Shown one piece after another: positions 10,736 through 22,870 of a stretch of DNA of 64,000 nt. The position numbers and the translations under genes are program-made. Origin of the DNA: Cepaea nemoralis (Eukaryota > Mollusca > Gastropoda > Stylommatophora > Helicidae); the NCBI GenBank assembly GCA_014155875.1, contig JACEFZ010011119.1:28286-92285 (forward strand), written 5' to 3'. Below the pieces are notes generated by a model that worked only from the letters and a program-made list of their open reading frames with translations, ran no database searches and was not told the DNA's origin. The first letter of the stretch is position 1. Each line of letters starts with the position of its first letter.

Positions 10736-11880
10736 TTCGAATACTCTGTTGCAGTAGGCTCGGTGTCTTTTTGGTGAAATTGAGGCCTTGGTTGGTCTTA
10801 CTTTCCGGAATTTCCACTTAAGCTCTGCAGAAGGTACTTTCCCATCTCACCATACATGGTGCCAAGTAGACGGCCATTCAGCTGCTCTGCTTCCAATATC
10901 AGAATCCCAATGTTCACAAAGATGTTACACCCACCAAGTCGCGAGTCTCGCGAGGCATTTAGGTTGACATTGGACCAGCAAAGAGTTAGTCGTTGTTATC
11001 TAGTCCAGTGTAGGAACTTATATGGCTGAGAGGCATCTCATGGTAGTATCTGTGACTAGGTCCAGAATTGATCTATACCTACATTGATCAGAAGATGAAT
11101 AAATCCAGCACAGAACCAGGGTTGCAAACAATTAGATGATTCCTCTTGTTGCAGATTTCATATTGTCTTTTTGATGGTGTTCAGGTCTGAGATCTGGAGT
11201 TGACCTGGCTTATTTCAGGGTTATTCAGTAGATATTAAGTAGGTACCTTGGTTGTATTGGCTTATGTGGTTTCAGTGTCTCTTCCCATTCTTTGGGTTGG
11301 TGTTCATAGCTAGCACTCGGTGTGGAGTGTCTGGTACCTGATGTTTGACTCTTGCTGCTGTAAGACGTTCTTTCGAAGACTTATCCATTGTTGGATATTA
11401 ACTTGGTGATCCAACAACAGTTGAAGGTTACTCACTGTTGTTAGTTTTATTAAACTTGTAGTAGGATTGTCCCATAGTTTCACTGATTTTGTTGAATGAT
11501 GAGGCTATAGGTGGTACTTCTCAGAAGTAAAGCAGACGATACACTGTTGTCAGTTACTCTGTTGATCTTCATCTTTGTAGATTTTTAGATCGCGAAGTCC
11601 ATCCTGGATTTTCCTGCTAAAATAGGACTTCCTCAATCACGCAGTCAGTTGTCTTCGAATGTGTCTCTTTTGCTGGCGTTTGCAGCTAATGAGTGCAGCA
11701 GTACACATAGAGGTATTGGTCCAGTCTAGGTTTAGGACAGGTTGCCATTTATCACTCTCTCCTGGCTTTTTACCCAGTTTCCAGTTGATAGTGATGCAAT
11801 GCAGTCCCACCAAATTCAACCACTCGCTATTGAAAAGGGATGACAAAGAATACAACACGAGCATTAACCTACTGTGATGT
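10736..11880 (-). pseudogene. Possible decayed coding sequence, unrecognised
   Basis: The minus strand has coding-like stretches broken by stops: 11864-11637 (75 aa), a later piece that could start MDKSSKERLTAARVKHQ near 11400, and CNIFVNIGILILEAEQLNG near 10940. The spacing of open pieces in one direction suggests an old gene or element ORF. I recognise no family, and chance open frames are a fair alternative. Confidence 0.25.
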
Positions 11881-12814
11881 GTTAACTTTCACAACACAAT
11901 TACAAACAAAAAAGGGGAAGGAGATAGGAGTGGGTTTCCAAGTTCCCTGTCCCTCGTCGCTTGTTGTAGAGCTTTTCTAGCTCTGATAGTGAGTGAGATA
12001 TCTTTTCACTCTATGTTTCTTCTGTTGTTACTGGGACTATTAGATGAGTGAAGCCATCCTTTTTATCCAACACTTTGCTAGTGCATTTGTCATACCTTGA
12101 AGAGAATAGTCCAGAAATAGGCTCTTTTGTTTCCGATTCCTCGTCTCCATTCCTTCGCTATAATCAGCATTAGGCCAAGGCTAATGACCATACGGTTCAC
12201 CTTTTCTTGTGTACTGACATGCACAAGGATTCTTACATCAACATCCTCTAATCCCCAGGGGCAACATTAAAATGTATATTCCCACAGTAAAGAGTAACAA
12301 TCAGGACCAGAGTAAAATTCTCATAACAGAGAAAACAAACATACATTTCTCTGATACTAAGTACAGGATAATCATCATAATAATTAATCATAATGATGAT
12401 GCAAGGAGCCGATGTTTTTGGGATTTCCTCAGGGGTTAATCCATAAAACATAAATTGTTTTCCCCCACTGCTTACAGCAGCATAGGGTTAGTGAACGCTG
12501 TGATATATTTTGCCAAGTGCTGCTAATTTTAAGAGCATTTCTTATCTATTAGAAATGGTTTATGCAGTCTGATGCGTGTTTGGAACATATAATATTATTC
12601 CTGGTGTCTATCGCCTGTGGTGCGGTGTGACGAAAGCTTGGTTATATCATGCGTTTACTTTCTTTGTTCTTGAATTTATATTCTCAAACATGGCAATTCC
12701 CTAGCACTATTTTATGAAATGATTACATGTCCCTCACTCATATGGAGTGGTTGCTAATATGTTAACAAGAAGATTTGTACCAACTTTGGCACGATAGTTT
12801 CAAGTTACAAATTA
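11881..12814. other. Unannotated interval
   Basis: About 930 bp. No repeat, domain or RNA gene is seen. Confidence 0.5.
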
Positions 12815-13215
12815 GACTTTAGCAGAAACAAGTTCTCTACTATGAAGTATGTTCATACAATGTGTACTCAAAAGTCTGCTTCCACATGGAGAATTGTTTC
12901 TTTGAAAATGTCTTTTAGAGTTCAATCTCTATAGTACATAGATTATTTGCAGATTTCTAAGCATAGATAGTGAGATATAGTTCACAATGCATAGAAGTTA
13001 TTTAACCATAGGAATATGAAATTGACAGACACGAGTTCTCTACTGTGAAGTATGAATCAGGAGTCTGCTCCTACATTGAGAAAATTTCTAGAATGTGTTT
13101 CTGACATGAGTTTGATACTCACAGTACACATAATATTTATAGGTTATAAGCACTATTAGTTAGATATAAGTTCACAATGCCTATAAAAGGTTTTAACATA
13201 GGGATTTGAAATTGT
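12815..13215. repeat. Diverged tandem duplication, about 200 bp unit
   Basis: Two neighbouring units share, in order: gttctctactatgaagtatg (first) against gttctctactgtgaagtatg (second), then agtctgct(t/c)c, ttcacaatgc and tataa/catagg(g/a)at. The second unit begins at about 13020. Divergence of roughly 20-25% by eye makes it old. Confidence 0.7.
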
Positions 13216-13700
13216 AAAGCATAGGAAAAATTACAGCGTGGCCCACACATGTGCTCAGTACTAAAAATCAAATCAGACTCTAGTTTACAAGAATTGTTGA
13301 TTTACCATTCTAACTAATTCTTAATTAAACACAATGGTATATGTACCTTATAAAAATACATGAATACATCTTAATAATGTAGATTTAACGTACCATGGTT
13401 TGCAGAGAATGATATATTTTTAAGACAAAAATGCCTTTCCCCACACGGGGAAAGCACCCCCACATGGGGAAAGCACGTCTGTTTCCTTTGTTTGTCTGAA
13501 CTAAAATGGCCACTCCAGTGCCTTTGTCTTCAAAGTCGACGACTGTTGGCCAGGTACGTGAACCCAACTAAGGCCAAATAAATTTAGCTACCCTACGGGT
13601 TAGTTTTTCTCCTACATTAAGTAAGATACTTAAACAGTAGTTGTAAGGGATTGTTATTTTTAAGGGAGTCAATGCTAGGAAAGGGTAAGGACGTTTTAAT
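13216..13700. other. Unannotated interval with short ccccacacgggg-type inverted motif
   Basis: The interval is unremarkable apart from ccccacacggggaaagca followed at once by ccccacatggggaaagca at 13440-13473, a 19 bp tandem pair of self-complementary motifs. Confidence 0.5.
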
Positions 13701-13800
13701 ATGCCACACCATGTGTTCACGTACATCCAGTGTGGACGAACATTTACAGCACGAATTTGCTTTAACAGTCACATTCGCCACCGCCATGGGTTGTAGTTAT
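13700..13800 (+). pseudogene. LINE zinc-finger tail relic
   Basis: Reads YIQCGRTFTARICFNSHIRH, then RHG and a stop. It resembles the C2H2-like finger ending the LINE at 40.1-41.1 kb (CPHCQRTF, IGLISHLRTH), with the first Cys lost. It probably marks the 3' end of an otherwise vanished LINE copy. Confidence 0.55.
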
Positions 13801-14340
13801 TAAGAACCAAGCGGTGAACTAGGGTATGCCTACCAAGCATGTGACGATAGAATTCGGCAGACTGCGCGGATGAAATCACTGATGATTAAACGGGCAAGAC
13901 GGCGTTTACCTGCAAAGCGTTTGGAACGACATGAGCACGGCAAGGCACGTAGAGCGCCCTGGTCATCCACTGCACCTGTATTCGTCTCCAGTCGTATTGG
14001 CTTGTCTTGCCACTGGACTCAGATGAGAGAGTGATGTCGACAAATTGCGCAACTCTTCCTCGCTTTAATCCAATTTATCGCGCAAGTCATTCTTTATCCA
14101 ACGTCATATATCACCTTCAAGCCCTGTAACGATGGGCGAGCGGCGAAGAGACAGGCGTGGGTACTCTGGCAATTGTAGTCGCAGACCTGCACACAGGCGG
14201 CTCAGGCCATATAGTCGTCTTCTACTGACCGGAGCAGCAGTGGGATTTGGCAGTCCCCTTAGTGGCTGAGCAGCCCTCTATAGGAAAGCAATGCTTACCT
14301 CCATAGCATGAAAAAGTTGCTAGAAAAGGTGCCCTAAACA
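13800..14340. other. Sequence between two LINE 3' relics
   Basis: About 540 bp ending gttgctagaaaaggtgcc. It could be a LINE leader joined to a LINE 3' end, because the next stretch begins directly with LINE B-family 3' sequence. No ORF of substance is seen. Confidence 0.4.
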
Positions 14341-14580
14341 TTGTCTGCTCCATCATTACCTAACGAGCTAGCCGCGGTTTGTGGGTACCCTATACTGCGG
14401 TCGACATACGCCACTGCAGGAGATCCTCCTCCTGGAACGTCAAGCATTCTTTGCCTACATTGTCAAAGAACATTTCGAGCCACAATAGGCCTTATCAGCC
14501 ATCTTAAAACTCACGGCTCCATACTTTCAACCCCACTGGATGAATTGAATGGTCATCATCATTCTTGATGGACAAACAAC
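14341..14580 (+). mobile_element. 3' end of LINE B family (zinc-finger tail)
   Basis: The C-terminal stretch 14420-14568 reads PPPGTSSILCLHCQRTF, then IGLISHLKTHGSILSTPLD, ending NGHHHS. It nearly matches the end of the protein at 40080-41075. The DNA is also alike past the stop (tgatggacaaacaacaa). Only the last 50 or so codons and the tail are present, so the body was either never copied or was deleted. Confidence 0.88.
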
Positions 14581-15440
14581 AAGTTATTAAGCTTTTTTGA
14601 AGCACAATGTAACAAACTATAGTCTGTCAAGACTGAAAGGTGCCAATGTAACAATCTTCAAAAACTGTTATATGCACCCAGGTCGTGTCCATTACACAAA
14701 CATTGTTTCGAACAGGTATCTTGGGGGAGAGTGGAATTTAGACAACTTGACTATTAAGTTAATCAATTCAAACTCACTCTTGTGCATCGAAGGCTGCCCA
14801 CAAACCAACTAATTACGCAGGATTTTGATGCTTATGATGGGCAGTGAGTGGTGACCAGAAAATACCAGACCAGAGATGTAAAGAATTTGTTGAAGAAGAC
14901 GAGAATAAGAAGTAGAAGAGGAAGTTGAAGGAGAAAAAGAGGTAAAAAAAACAAAAATAAGAAGCAGTTTTAGTTAAATTTCTTATTTGTGTTTATTGTG
15001 GTTTGTCTCTTTACTTGTTCTTCAATTACGTGAACCAAATTTTGCTGTAAACGTGTTTAGTTAGAAAATTTAAACAGATGCTTTTCTGTCTTTATTCAGA
15101 CTGTCAAAGAGGAGTTCAAACGTCCATAACAAACTGTCCTGAGATAGTTGAAACTTCCGTCACAAACTGTTCAAGACTTTGCTGTAGCACCATGTACCAT
15201 GATACCTGTGATGTAATGTTGTAGTTGTATGCTGATGACCAGACTGGGCGCGCCAAGACATAAGTAGAGTGAAGAGTGATACTGGTGACCTGCTGATGGG
15301 ACCATAAGGTCAGTGCTGACTGGTGTTTTGTTTCGTAGAGCTGATTATTGTGGTACTTGAGTGACTAAACAACTAACATGCATATGTGACCAGTGTGATC
15401 ATCATAACAGAACAAATTCAGTCAAGGACTCTTTTACATC
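14581..15440. other. Unannotated interval
   Basis: About 860 bp, including an A/G-rich patch at 14880-14960. No gene or clear repeat is seen. Confidence 0.5.
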
Positions 15441-15446
15441 CCTGGA

Positions 15447-15665
15447 GGCACTATAGGCATATGGTGGTAGACCCATAATTGTATAGGCCAAAGGCATTCG
15501 GTGGGTGATGATGTCAGTATCATACATGCTGCCTTCACTTCTCAAGAAATTTCCTGGTACACATTTTAATTGGGCCAACGCGGGAGCCTGATTCAACTTT
15601 AAAAAATACGCCTCCATGCGAATTCGAACTCATCAGCAACGGGCGGGGAGTCGAGCGCCTAGTCA
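15447..15665 (-). mobile_element. SINE-C copy 1 (tRNA-like head at right end)
   Basis: The left part, catatggtggtagaccca with gtcagtatcat, recurs near 42.96, 49.62, 55.46 and 58.10 kb. The right end has gcgaattcgaactcatc, the complement of a B box (GTTCGAATTC), then cgagcgcctagtcactac, resembling an A-box complement. The element is therefore read on the minus strand. Confidence 0.65.
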
Positions 15666-15743
15666 CTACATTACTATAATTTCCGATCGTAAAAGGGTCT
15701 TTTCTATATTAATGTGGAAAATATGGAAGAAATTAGTTTTGTG

Positions 15744-16269
15744 AGTAGAGAAGAATGATGTAAAATACCTGTATTTCAGGATTAATCCTGAATAATACTG
15801 ACGCTTTGGGGCCATGTGACGTCACGCGGTAACGTAAAAAGGCAATCCTACATTATCGAAAACTCACACATTGTGGTAGCAAGGGATGTAACTCATGAAT
15901 TACAAGTCGACTGGTTTATGGTAGTTTCTTCACTTTTTTTTTTATTTTTAAAGAATTTTTTTTTCTTTTATAAATTATTTTGATTGTAGTGGATATGGTT
16001 TAGTTTCATGTGTTGTTAAGGGGTGGGTGAGTGGCGGTGTAGCTAGATAAACACTATCATCATAAGGGTTACAAATGAAAACTTCAAAAGAGTAAAGATG
16101 GACGGTATTACTAGTTGTAGTGGGTATGGTTTAGTGTCATCATTGTAAATGGGTGGGTGAGAGGCGCGGTAGCTAGATAAATGTTTCCGAACACTATCAT
16201 CACACGGGGTACAAATCTTCAAATCAAAACCTTAAATACTTAATGATGGTCGGTATTACTGTTGTAGTA
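15744..16269 (+). repeat. Foldback left arm, outer part
   Basis: The unique outer end (15744-15985) is followed by 149 bp-type units marked gtagtgg(a/g)tatggttta at 15988 and 16117. A third unit is cut at 16269 by the LINE C insertion and resumes at 19217. Each unit carries ggggtgggtgagtgg, ccgaacactatcatca and ggtattactagttg. Confidence 0.85.
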
Positions 16270-16469
16270 GGATTGGTTGATTGACTGATTGATTTAGGAA
16301 CCGACATCACAGTATTCGGGGCATTCCGAAATACGCTCCGTCCCCATCCTCACCAGCCAGCGAAGAGTTCCAACACCAATAGTACCAGTATCAATCTGAT
16401 TATATGTCCGTCTCGCCTTTCCTCTCTGCATCGAGCGTCGGCCAGATCCTCTCGTCACTCCTCGCTGTC

Positions 16470-16752
16470 TCATTCTTGCCAGACCATGGTAATCCATTTG
16501 CTCCTCCGAGATGTACACGTGCGCCCACAAGCAGCAAGCCACGTCGTCTTGTCATGTATCAATACTCCACCAAGTTCTGCAAAGCCAGCCGATCTGTCCG
16601 CCTGTTCATTTCCCAGCATACTGGCATGCCCTGGAGAAAAGATCCAGGCAATGCTTGTCACCCGTGACCTCCGAAGCGAAGCAAGCCACTCCGCACGAAG
16701 CCTGCCCGTCCTCACTCACGTCAGCATGCTTTCTGAGTCAGTTACAATCACG

Positions 16753-16805
<53 letters not shown>

Positions 16806-17417
16806 GCATTCTCCATCGAGCGGAGAGCCGCGGTGACTGCCTCCACTTCGATTCTTAAGTTCGGATGTTGTGGTATCATATGCCAGGCTCTCCTGCACCA
16901 AACGTCGACCATTAGCCTTGGCTATGAACCCCCAGCCACTTCTCTCACCACCTCTTGACAGCGAACCATCTGTGTAGATAATCACATCACCCGGGCGAGC
17001 ATTATCCTGAATTAGTTGCTGGATTCCCACTTCCCTGGCCCCTGATGGCCACTCCCTACACTCCCGACTTAATATGATTATAACTCTGCACAAGTCTGAC
17101 TGCTCCGCTGGCACTCTGACCCACTCCTCTTCTCGCCTAATGTTCTCCAAGATGCACACCTGTCTGATCGTATCCTCCGCCTGAGCCATCCATGATTTCC
17201 CTCTTATCAGTCGCTGACCCTTAACTGCGCCCAACGCCTCATGCAACGGGTGATCTGTGTCTGCAGCTACTCTGAGGTATGCCTTCGCCTGCATCACCTT
17301 GAGCCTACCAGCAACAGTCGGCAAACCAAGGATGTAACGCATACACACCACTGGGGTGTCTCTGGTGCATCCCATAATTACCCGTATAGCTTCGTTCTGT
17401 ATGCGCTCCAATCTCAC
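16470..17417 (-). pseudogene. LINE C RNase H domain, with CA microsatellite inside
   Basis: 17417-16716 begins with a post-RT region (IRVIMGCTRDTPVVCMRY) and leads into RNase H: VIIYTDGSLSRGG (first Asp, about 16975), a helix LRIEVEAVTAALRS in another frame near 16840 (catalytic Glu), VIVTDSESML (second Asp, about 16735), and FSPGHASMLGNEQADRSAG (about 16600). The domain would degrade the RNA strand of the RNA-DNA hybrid. A GT/CA run at 16754-16804 sits between the helix and the DSES strand and reads as Thr-His repeats. Confidence 0.9.
16754..16804. repeat. GT microsatellite inside LINE C
   Basis: A perfect GT run of about 25 units that expands the RNase H coding region. Confidence 0.97.
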
Positions 17418-17450
17418 CAGCTGACTCTTTGAGACAGTGGGCAGTCCTAA

Positions 17451-18718
17451 TCAATAATCATTCACTGAAAGGATCAAGTGCTGGTATAGTGTGAAAAGCA
17501 TTCTCTGCTCTGTGTCCATTGCGGCCATGGTTTTAAGTGCATTGAGTCCCTTTTGAGATCTTGTCACAACCGACTCCACGTGGTCCTTGAAGGACAGGCT
17601 CCTGTCAAATGTGATTCCCAGATACTTCAGTTTGTTCTCTCTGTTGACGCTTCTACCTTCTATCGTTAGGCTTGGGACATCAGCTCTTACAATCCTGTTG
17701 TCCAGAGAGCACCACAAAACAGCTACCTTTTCCGGGTGGATGACAGCACTCATGTCAGTGCACCAGTCAATCACTTTGTCTACTGTCGCCTGTAGCTCCT
17801 GGGCTGATTTGCTTCCTATCTCTCCCATGCCTATATGCAAGAATATCATCTGCAAATGTTAGTATCCTTCCAACCCGTAGTGCTTCTAGGTTTGCAATCT
17901 TGCTCGTATATACGTTACAAAGCACCAGTGAGATTGTGGATCCCTGTGGCAGTCCCGGGGTTAAAATGTGTGGCTCTGAGGTCCATGCACCCAGACGGAG
18001 AGCAACCCGACGAGAATGCGGGACGGCCGCTATCCAGTTCACCAAACAGGGATTGACCCCCTTCTCCATCAGTGCGGTCATCAAAATATCATATCGAACT
18101 CTATTGTACGCACCCTCGAGGTCAAGCGCTGCCGCCATCGTTTCCTGTATACTCTGGAACTCCCCATAAATGTACAAAGGCAAAAGTGGCTGCATGTAAC
18201 CAGGTATCTTTTCCTGGCCTGTAGCTTCCCAAGCCTCTTGGAAAAAGCTTCCCCCTTTCCAAAAACTCTTGCAGCTTGACAGCAACAATCTTCTATAAGA
18301 CCTTCCCAATTGTATTTTGAAGGGTGATGATCCTAAAGCCGCTAAGCTTTGAATGATCCTTGAATGGTTTTGGGAGAGCGATAAGATAGCTGTGTGCCCA
18401 ATCCTGCAGTACTGATGCTGTCCTAATGCTCTGGTTAAAGCAGTCAGTCATCTCCTTCAGGTCTACATCGTTCAAAGCCTTCATGTGGCCATACCTGACA
18501 CCATCAAGCCCTGGTGCCGTGTCTTTTGCCTTTTTCAAAATATGTTTAACATCTTCAACCCGTATGATGTCTTCATAATGCATATTCTTTATGGTTCCAG
18601 ATAACTCCTCTCTAACGGCGTTCCTGATTTCCGCATCATCGTGATTGGTCTGCTCTAAAAATCTCTGGAGAAACGCCTCCCCTTTCTCTTTGTCTGTTGT
18701 CACGCAGCACACCATCAT
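17451..18718 (-). pseudogene. LINE C reverse transcriptase
   Basis: The pieces 18718-18293, 18309-17767 and 17855-17451 form one RT in shifted frames. They show KDTAPGLDGVRYGHMK (block 1), WAHSYLIALPKP (block 2), AALDLEGAYNRVRYDIL (first catalytic Asp), LTPGLPQGSTIS, and LTFADDILAY (catalytic FADD, about 17840-17866). The thumb has KYLGITFDRSLSFKDH. Two overlaps with a frame change (near 18300 and 17860) break the gene. Confidence 0.9.
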
Positions 18719-19216
18719 CTCTATAAATTGTTCCCACTGTCATAGGCGTATCTTTTCTTAGTATTTGTCTGTACAGTTTCCAGAATTTTCGCAATGTTTT
18801 ATCACCTCCAATCTCCTTCATGAAACATTCCCATTTTGCCCCTTTTGGCCTCTGCAGCACAGCGCTTGAAAACCTCCACTTTGTCTTTCTTGACATTTTC
18901 CGCTGAGCCCACTTCCTCTAGTGAGCTTCGGGGTATCTGTCGGACTTTCCTTAGCTGCTTCACTGCAACTCTCTTTGCTTTCCAAGAAGGGTCTACTTCT
19001 GGGGTCCACGATCGGGGTTGCAAAAAAGGAGTTTTGACAGTCCTATTGCATGCCCCCTGTCTGAGGCGTCCAAGAAGGACTGTCGGCCCACTCATCCCGG
19101 GGGGTCTTGCATGCCCTCCCAGCTTTAACTTTCCTGGATTTAGAAATCAGGACAGAACATGGCATGTGATCACTCCCATGGTCATTCAAAACAGGCCACT
19201 TTACATCAAGGACTGA
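18719..19216 (-). pseudogene. LINE C inter-domain region (end of endonuclease, linker)
   Basis: Two overlapping frames (19095-18802 and 18896-18636) read through basic, helical sequence (AKRVAVKQLRKVRQIP; FWKLYRQILRKDTP) typical of the linker between endonuclease and RT. The endonuclease itself is missing but for its last motif. Confidence 0.7.
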
Positions 19217-19995
19217 TGTTGTAGTAACAATGGCTTAGTATCATCATAGTTAAGGGGTGGGTGAGTGGAGGATAAGCTATATAAGTGCTTCCGAACACTA
19301 TCAGCACATGGGTTACAGCTCTTCAAATGGAAACCATAAATAAGTAAAGATGACCAGTATTACTAGTTGTAATAGGTATGGTTTAGTGTCATCATTGTTA
19401 AAGGGTGGGTGAGTGACGGGGTAACAGGATAAGTGCTTCCGAACACTATCAACATACAGGTTACAGCTCTTGAAATGAAAACCTTAAAAGAGTAAAGATG
19501 GCCGGTATTACTAGTTGTAGTGGGTATGGTTTAGTGTCATTCGTCGTTAAGGGGTGGGTTAGTGATGGAGTATCTAGGTAAGTGCTTCCTAATACTATCA
19601 TCATACCGGATACAGTTATTCAAATGAAAACCTTACAAGAGTAAAGATTGCCGGTATTACTAGTTATAGTGGGTATGGCTTATTGTCATCATTGTTAAGG
19701 GGTGGGTGAGTGGAGGAGTGGCTAGATAAGTGCTTCCGATCGTTATTTAGGGGTGGACGACTGAGTGGATGTAAGACGGGTTTTCATTGGTAAAGAGGTG
19801 CATGGATTGAGTCGCGGAGTAGTTGTAGGGTATGACCCAGAGATCGGCATGCCATCGGATATGGCACAGTGGTCAGTGTGGCAGTGGATTTGACCAAGTG
19901 GTTGGCGTTGCAGAGGGTGTGACACACTTGTCGCCTAGGCAGAGTGTATGACCCGATGGTCGGTGTTTCTGAGTGTATGTCCTAATGGACGAATG
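19217..19995 (+). repeat. Foldback left arm, inner part
   Basis: 149 bp-type units start near 19220, 19370, 19518 and 19667. From about 19740 the pattern changes to units of about 37 bp containing gtatgacccgatggtcggtg (best copies at 19830-19980). The same two-layer order is mirrored on the right at 22205-22870. Confidence 0.85.
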
Positions 19996-20041
19996 GAGAC
20001 GGATTGTATCTGCAGAAAAGAACCTCAATGGCTTGGAACGC

Positions 20042-20181
20042 TGAAGAAGAAGAAGAAGAAGAAGAAGAAGAAGAAGAAGAAGAAGAAGAAGAAGAAGAAG
20101 AAGAAGAAGAAGAAGAAGAAGAAGAAGAAGAAGAAGAAGAAGAAGAAGAAGAAGAAGAAGAAGAAGAAGAAGAAGAAGAAG

Positions 20182-20254
<73 letters not shown>
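20042..20254. repeat. Compound GAA and GT microsatellite
   Basis: About 46 perfect GAA triplets (20042-20181), then about 35 GT units to 20253. It lies at the inner edge of the foldback left arm. Long runs of Glu, Lys or Ser on either strand are artefacts of this run. Confidence 0.97.
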
Positions 20255-20255
<1 letters not shown>

Positions 20256-20639
20256 TACTTGTCATGACATGAGACGCTAATGATGAGCCGGGACAGCTTG
20301 TTGTGTTCGTGTGTAATATTATACAGTTGATCAAAGGCGTTAAACATTCGAAAGAGTATGACTACTAGCTGTTAAGTAAAAGTTACCTGACTAGCGTCGG
20401 TGATCACATCTCTCCTCTATGACTACGAGAAAAGTTTAGTCGGACACTGTGATGACTTGGATATAGCTGTGAATACTACCGTCGAAACTGCCTATGTTGT
20501 ATTGATGTCGTGATAGTGGTTTCATGTCCTTTGGTGTTACTCGATGATCCTATGACTACATGTACATAGAAAATAGAGAGAAGGGAGATCATTTTAAACT
20601 TCCGATGCATTTTTGACGATGTAGTGGAATCACTCGCAT
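20255..20639. other. Foldback core, unannotated
   Basis: No coding or repeat signal is seen in about 385 bp. Confidence 0.5.
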
Positions 20640-20950
20640 ACATGTTGGTCATCACGTGTTAGGTCTACTGGTTCGACAGCCGACAAGACACCATTTCTGT
20701 AGTACCCCTATTAACCATATGTCTCGGATGTACCCTTACACATGTGACCGGATGCAAAACCATCTTTCACCTGGATGTAACCATTACCCACGTGTCCCGG
20801 ATGTATCCTTATGCGTGTGGCCGGAAGCAGCTCCCCCACATTGTCCGGTTGTAGCCATTAACCATGTGTCCCTGATGTATCCCTTAAACATGTCAGCATG
20901 TGACCGGCTGTACACCATCGCACTATCCGAGGATGAGGATTGTATCCCTA
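20640..20950. repeat. About 74 bp minisatellite, 3 copies
   Basis: Units marked accatatgtctcggatgta, acccacgtgtcccggatgta and accatgtgtccctgatgta occur at about 20713, 20787 and 20861. Each is followed by a gtg(a/t)ccgg phrase. Confidence 0.75.
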
Positions 20951-21403
20951 GCACATCGCCATTGATATGATGATAATACTTAATCCCCATCCACTACAGA
21001 CATTAATAACCACCGTCATAATATAAGTCGGTCCCTTTTCATTAGATATATACTGGAAACACGTATGACCTTCTGATGATCAGATTTGCACATATGGATC
21101 GAAGTTGTCTATGGTAGACCTCTTAACCAGTGCTGCCATCTTTACGTTTTCACTTTACACAGCACAAATACTACTTTAAATATTACCTCTATACTATTAC
21201 TTTTAGTAATTAAAGTTTACCTTGTTAAATATTCAAAACCGGAAGCAGATAAGTATGCTAATGGGTGAGATTGAAAATGTATCTCCTTAAGGCTTGTTGG
21301 GACGACACATAAGCTCCTCTAAGAATGTATTTCAGGTTCAGGGGCACTCCTCAAATAGTATGCACCAAGTTTACCTACCACTTTTTTTTTTTTTTTTTTT
21401 TTA
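20951..21403. other. Foldback core, unannotated, ending in a T run
   Basis: AT-rich sequence with a poly-T at 21382-21402. That run adjoins the 3' end of a minus-strand SINE and may be its tail complement. Confidence 0.5.
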
Positions 21404-21640
21404 GCATATCCTTTACAGGACTTAGCTGTCAACACCAGCATCTTTCAGCTGTATGTTGATCTCTTGGCAAGATTACGCTCAGTAGTTTGCCATTGCTTTC
21501 TGAGCGGCCGGCTCAGTATCCCGCAAGTCACAAGCGGGGGTCGAACCACCTCAGCTCTCGCTCCGCTACGAGACTCTGCGTGATAAATGGGATTACAGAG
21601 AGAAAGTGTTGTAACCCCACAGCCAGAGAGACCGACTAAT
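21404..21640 (-). mobile_element. SINE-A copy (minus strand)
   Basis: The complement of the SINE-A core is clear: gcatatcctttacagga, cagtagtttgccattgct. The head contains ggggtcgaacca, the complement of a B box (GGTTCGACC). The region between differs from the other copies, so this may be a subfamily. A T run at its left is consistent with an A tail. Confidence 0.82.
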
Positions 21641-22188
<548 letters not shown>

Positions 22189-22204
22189 CATAAATAAAAT
22201 ACGA

Positions 22205-22870
22205 GTCATGCTCACTGCCACGCCGATCACTAGATCATACATTTAGCCACGCCGACCATTGGGTCATACACTCAGCCACGGTGACCACTGTGTCATACCC
22301 TCTGTCACGCCAACCACTCAGTCATACCCACTGCCACGCTGACTACTGTGTCATACACGCTGGCATTCTGACCCCTGTGTCATAAACTGAAACCTCTGCG
22401 CGAATCGACCCATCCACATCTTTACCAATGAAAACCCGTCTTACATCCACTCACCAACCACTGCCTAGTAGTCCACCCCCTAATACGATTGGAAGCACTT
22501 ATATACCTACCCCTCCACTCACCTATCCCGTATCAATGATGACACTACGCCATACACACTACAACTAGCCATGGTTACTATTTTAAAGTTTTCATTTGAA
22601 GAGCTGTAACCCATATGATGATAGTGTTCGGAAGGACTTATTTAGCTACATCTCCACTTACCCACCCTTTAACAATGATGACACTAAGCAATACCAACTA
22701 CAACTAGTAATACCGGTCACATTTTATTTTCAAGGTTTTAATTTCAAGGGCTGTAACCCGTATGATGATAGTTAACAGAAGACTTGACTAGCTACTTCTC
22801 CATGCACCAACCCCTTAATAATGATGATACTAAGCCATACCCACTACAAACAGTAATACCGACCATCATT
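22205..22870 (-). repeat. Foldback right arm, inner part
   Basis: The 37 bp-type units appear first (cacgccgaccattgggtcat and kin, 22218-22385). Inverted 149 bp-type units follow, marked ccatac(a/c)cactacaac near 22550, 22689 and 22832. The order is the mirror image of the left arm. Confidence 0.85.

Larger units (their letters stand above)
16270..19216 (-). mobile_element. LINE C: RNase H-bearing non-LTR retrotransposon, inserted in foldback arm
   Basis: Read on the minus strand: a trace of endonuclease C-terminus (GSDHMP, near 19175); a linker; RT; a thumb region; and a C-terminal RNase H domain, then a TCAA-type tail at 16270-16290. A 10 bp direct repeat, tgttgtagta, flanks it at 16260-16269 and 19217-19226, and removing it restores a 149 bp foldback unit. 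It is 5'-truncated and broken by several frameshifts. RNase H at this position is known in the I/R1-type LINE groups, so I place it there tentatively. Related 3' fragments lie at 44.47 and 47.57 kb. Confidence 0.9.

Noticed and set aside
20004..20347. Poly-Glu, poly-Lys, poly-Ser and poly-Leu ORFs
   Set aside because: Translations of a GAA and GT microsatellite.
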